DNA from: a bacterium
GTDB taxonomy: Bacteria; Sumerlaeota; Sumerlaeia; SLMS01
Assembly (NCBI GenBank): GCA_016125005.1
Contig: WGMQ01000045.1
Location: 1-64,000 of the forward strand
Length of the DNA: 64,000 bases
Reading direction: 5' to 3'
The position numbers and the translations under genes were made by a program. The notes under the pieces are model-generated. The model searched no databases. It saw only the letters and a list, made by a program, of their open reading frames with translations, and was not told the origin of the DNA. Below, in pieces: positions 63,216 to 64,000 of the stretch (position 1 is its first letter; every line of letters begins with the position of its first letter).

Positions 63216-63721
63216 GGTGCGGTCGGAATCCTTCCGGTCTGTCAGTCCGAGGCTACCCTTCCGGAGAGAAGGTGACGGGGGAGGCAGGGAGGTTGGAAAA
63301 AAAACACCGGCCCAACGGCGGCGCAAACAGAAGCGCGCTGAGGAAAGGTCGGTGGCCCGCAGGCGGGACCGCTCCAAAAGCGGGTAACTTTGCCCATTCT
63401 TGGTGCCGAAGTCCCGCGCCGGGGATCAGAGCGCCGTAGATAGCTGACAAATAGAGGTTTGCGCCCGGTGACTGAAAGCGCCATTCGCGACTTGGTGTCC
63501 GCCACCGAATTGCCTTGACCAGAGCGTTCCAATTTGGGTTAATCGCTTTAATAGCTTGGCGAAAATGACAAATGCACTCTTGTGCAAACGTCTGTCGACA
63601 AGGCAAAGCTGACGCCCAGCAAGTTCGCTCGGGCGGCTGCGGAGTGAGCACTCGGAACCACGTCCGGCGACAGGCCAATGGACGGAACAAACGGACCTTT
63701 TCGGATCAGGAGTATCCACAC
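63216..63721. other. 506-base gene-free intergenic region between divergent sigma and secreted-protein genes
   Basis: No credible ORF is seen on either strand. It contains a run of eight A residues near 63297, a possible sigma-70 promoter at 63515-63543 and a small TGCAC-TCTT-GTGCA dyad at 63573-63586. Much of the rest is GC-rich with short stems. I see no tRNA, repeat array or insertion sequence. Confidence 0.5.
63515..63543 (+). promoter_or_regulatory. Possible promoter for the terminal secreted-protein gene
   Basis: TTGACC, a 17-base spacer, GTTAAT: 5 of 6 and 4 of 6 matches to -35 and -10 consensus. It lies about 180 bases upstream of ATG 63722, leaving a long leader that includes the TGCAC/GTGCA dyad. 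Confidence 0.3.
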
Positions 63722-64000
63722 ATGCGAGTCAGGAAAGCATTAGTTTTGGCTTTGTTGGCAGGCGCAATCGGGGCGCCCGGCGCGCTGAATGCGGCCTACA
63801 AGACCCCTACCATCGATGGAGCAGGCATCTCGGCGGCCAACAACGGTCCGTCGCTTGCCGTCCAGACCGCCACGGCGGGCTTTGGTGACACACTCCAGCT
63901 CGGCGAACTGCTGGTGGCCAACGATGGAACCAACCTCTATGTCTCCATTCCCGGCGACAACGAGAACGGCGGCAGCGGCATCTACCTGTTCATCGACTCC
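63722..64000 (+). CDS. Secreted protein, N-terminal part (continues beyond window)
   Basis: Not in the ORF track because no stop falls inside the window. From ATG 63722, AGGAG lies about 9 bases upstream. 93 codons are visible: a signal peptide (MRVRKALVLALLAGAIGAPGALNA), then A-Y-K-T-P-T-I-D-G-A-G-I-S-A and L-Q-L-G-E-L-L-V-A-N-D-G-T-N-L-Y-V-S-I-P-G, the style of beta-rich exported proteins like the one at 508-1224. No catalytic motif is visible yet. The C-terminus, where a D-W-x-x-Y tail might occur, is outside. Confidence 0.75.
   Translation, partial: MRVRKALVLALLAGAIGAPGALNAAYKTPTIDGAGISAANNGPSLAVQTATAGFGDTLQLGELLVANDGTNLYVSIPGDNENGGSGIYLFIDS

Overview
The window is GC-rich bacterial DNA (clearly above 60 % by eye) from a diderm (Gram-negative-type) organism. 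Evidence for this is an LptB-type ATPase, an MlaE permease, a SurA/PpiC chaperone, several lipobox lipoproteins and scattered type II secretion/pilus genes. The mixture of lineage-specific secreted proteins, FlgD-Ig propellers, FecR-DUF3352 proteins and many Ser/Thr kinases recalls poorly cultured phyla such as Sumerlaeota (BRC1), Hydrogenedentota or Planctomycetota relatives. That placement is an inference and no marker here settles it.

Region 1 (about 0.5-15.1 kb) looks like a catabolic island for cyanophycin (the Arg-Asp storage polymer of cyanobacteria) or a similar beta-aspartyl-arginine source. It holds two extracytoplasmic cyanophycinase-like S51 peptidases (one secreted, one lipoprotein), a plant-type isoaspartyl peptidase, NhaC and YfcC transporters around a LysR regulator, an AgrE-type arginine dihydrolase with a LOR/SDH domain, an M14 carboxypeptidase and a sodium:solute symporter. 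Proposed flow: polymer to beta-Asp-Arg outside the cytoplasm, uptake, cleavage to Asp and Arg, then Arg to ornithine plus ammonia and onward to proline. The individual families are recognisable; the pathway is inferred.

Region 2 (15.2-33.6 kb) holds a DnaC-like ATPase, a secreted beta-propeller, an LptB-like ABC system, a Pmp3/YqaE peptide, tadA with a GHL10-like glycoside hydrolase, a 1254-aa hybrid histidine kinase, a giant TPR protein with a C-terminal Ser/Thr kinase, and transketolase. Region 3 (33.6-38.2 kb) carries a two-gene DUF4062/GHKL-ATPase module that looks acquired, an aldehyde dehydrogenase, tRNA-Val(GAC) and a DEDDh exonuclease.

Region 4 (38.3-53.3 kb) contains a membrane-anchored Ser/Thr kinase, two pseudopilins, a TMTC-like GT-C protein, lexA, a gspA-gspB-methyltransferase operon, ftsH, mlaE and a TgpA-like transglutaminase. 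Region 5 (53.2-64 kb) contains the ybeY-era-surA operon, an unrecognised 446-aa protein, a second GT-C/TPR protein, tandem TRL-like lipoproteins, an ECF sigma factor overlapping a FecR-DUF3352 membrane protein, and the start of another secreted protein running off the end.

Window-wide signals are: an over-represented octamer TCTATAC(G/A), nearly always on the coding strand and often forcing rare CTA or ATA codons; a short C-terminal D-W-x-x-Y tail on secreted proteins; and frequent tail-to-tail overlap of convergent genes.
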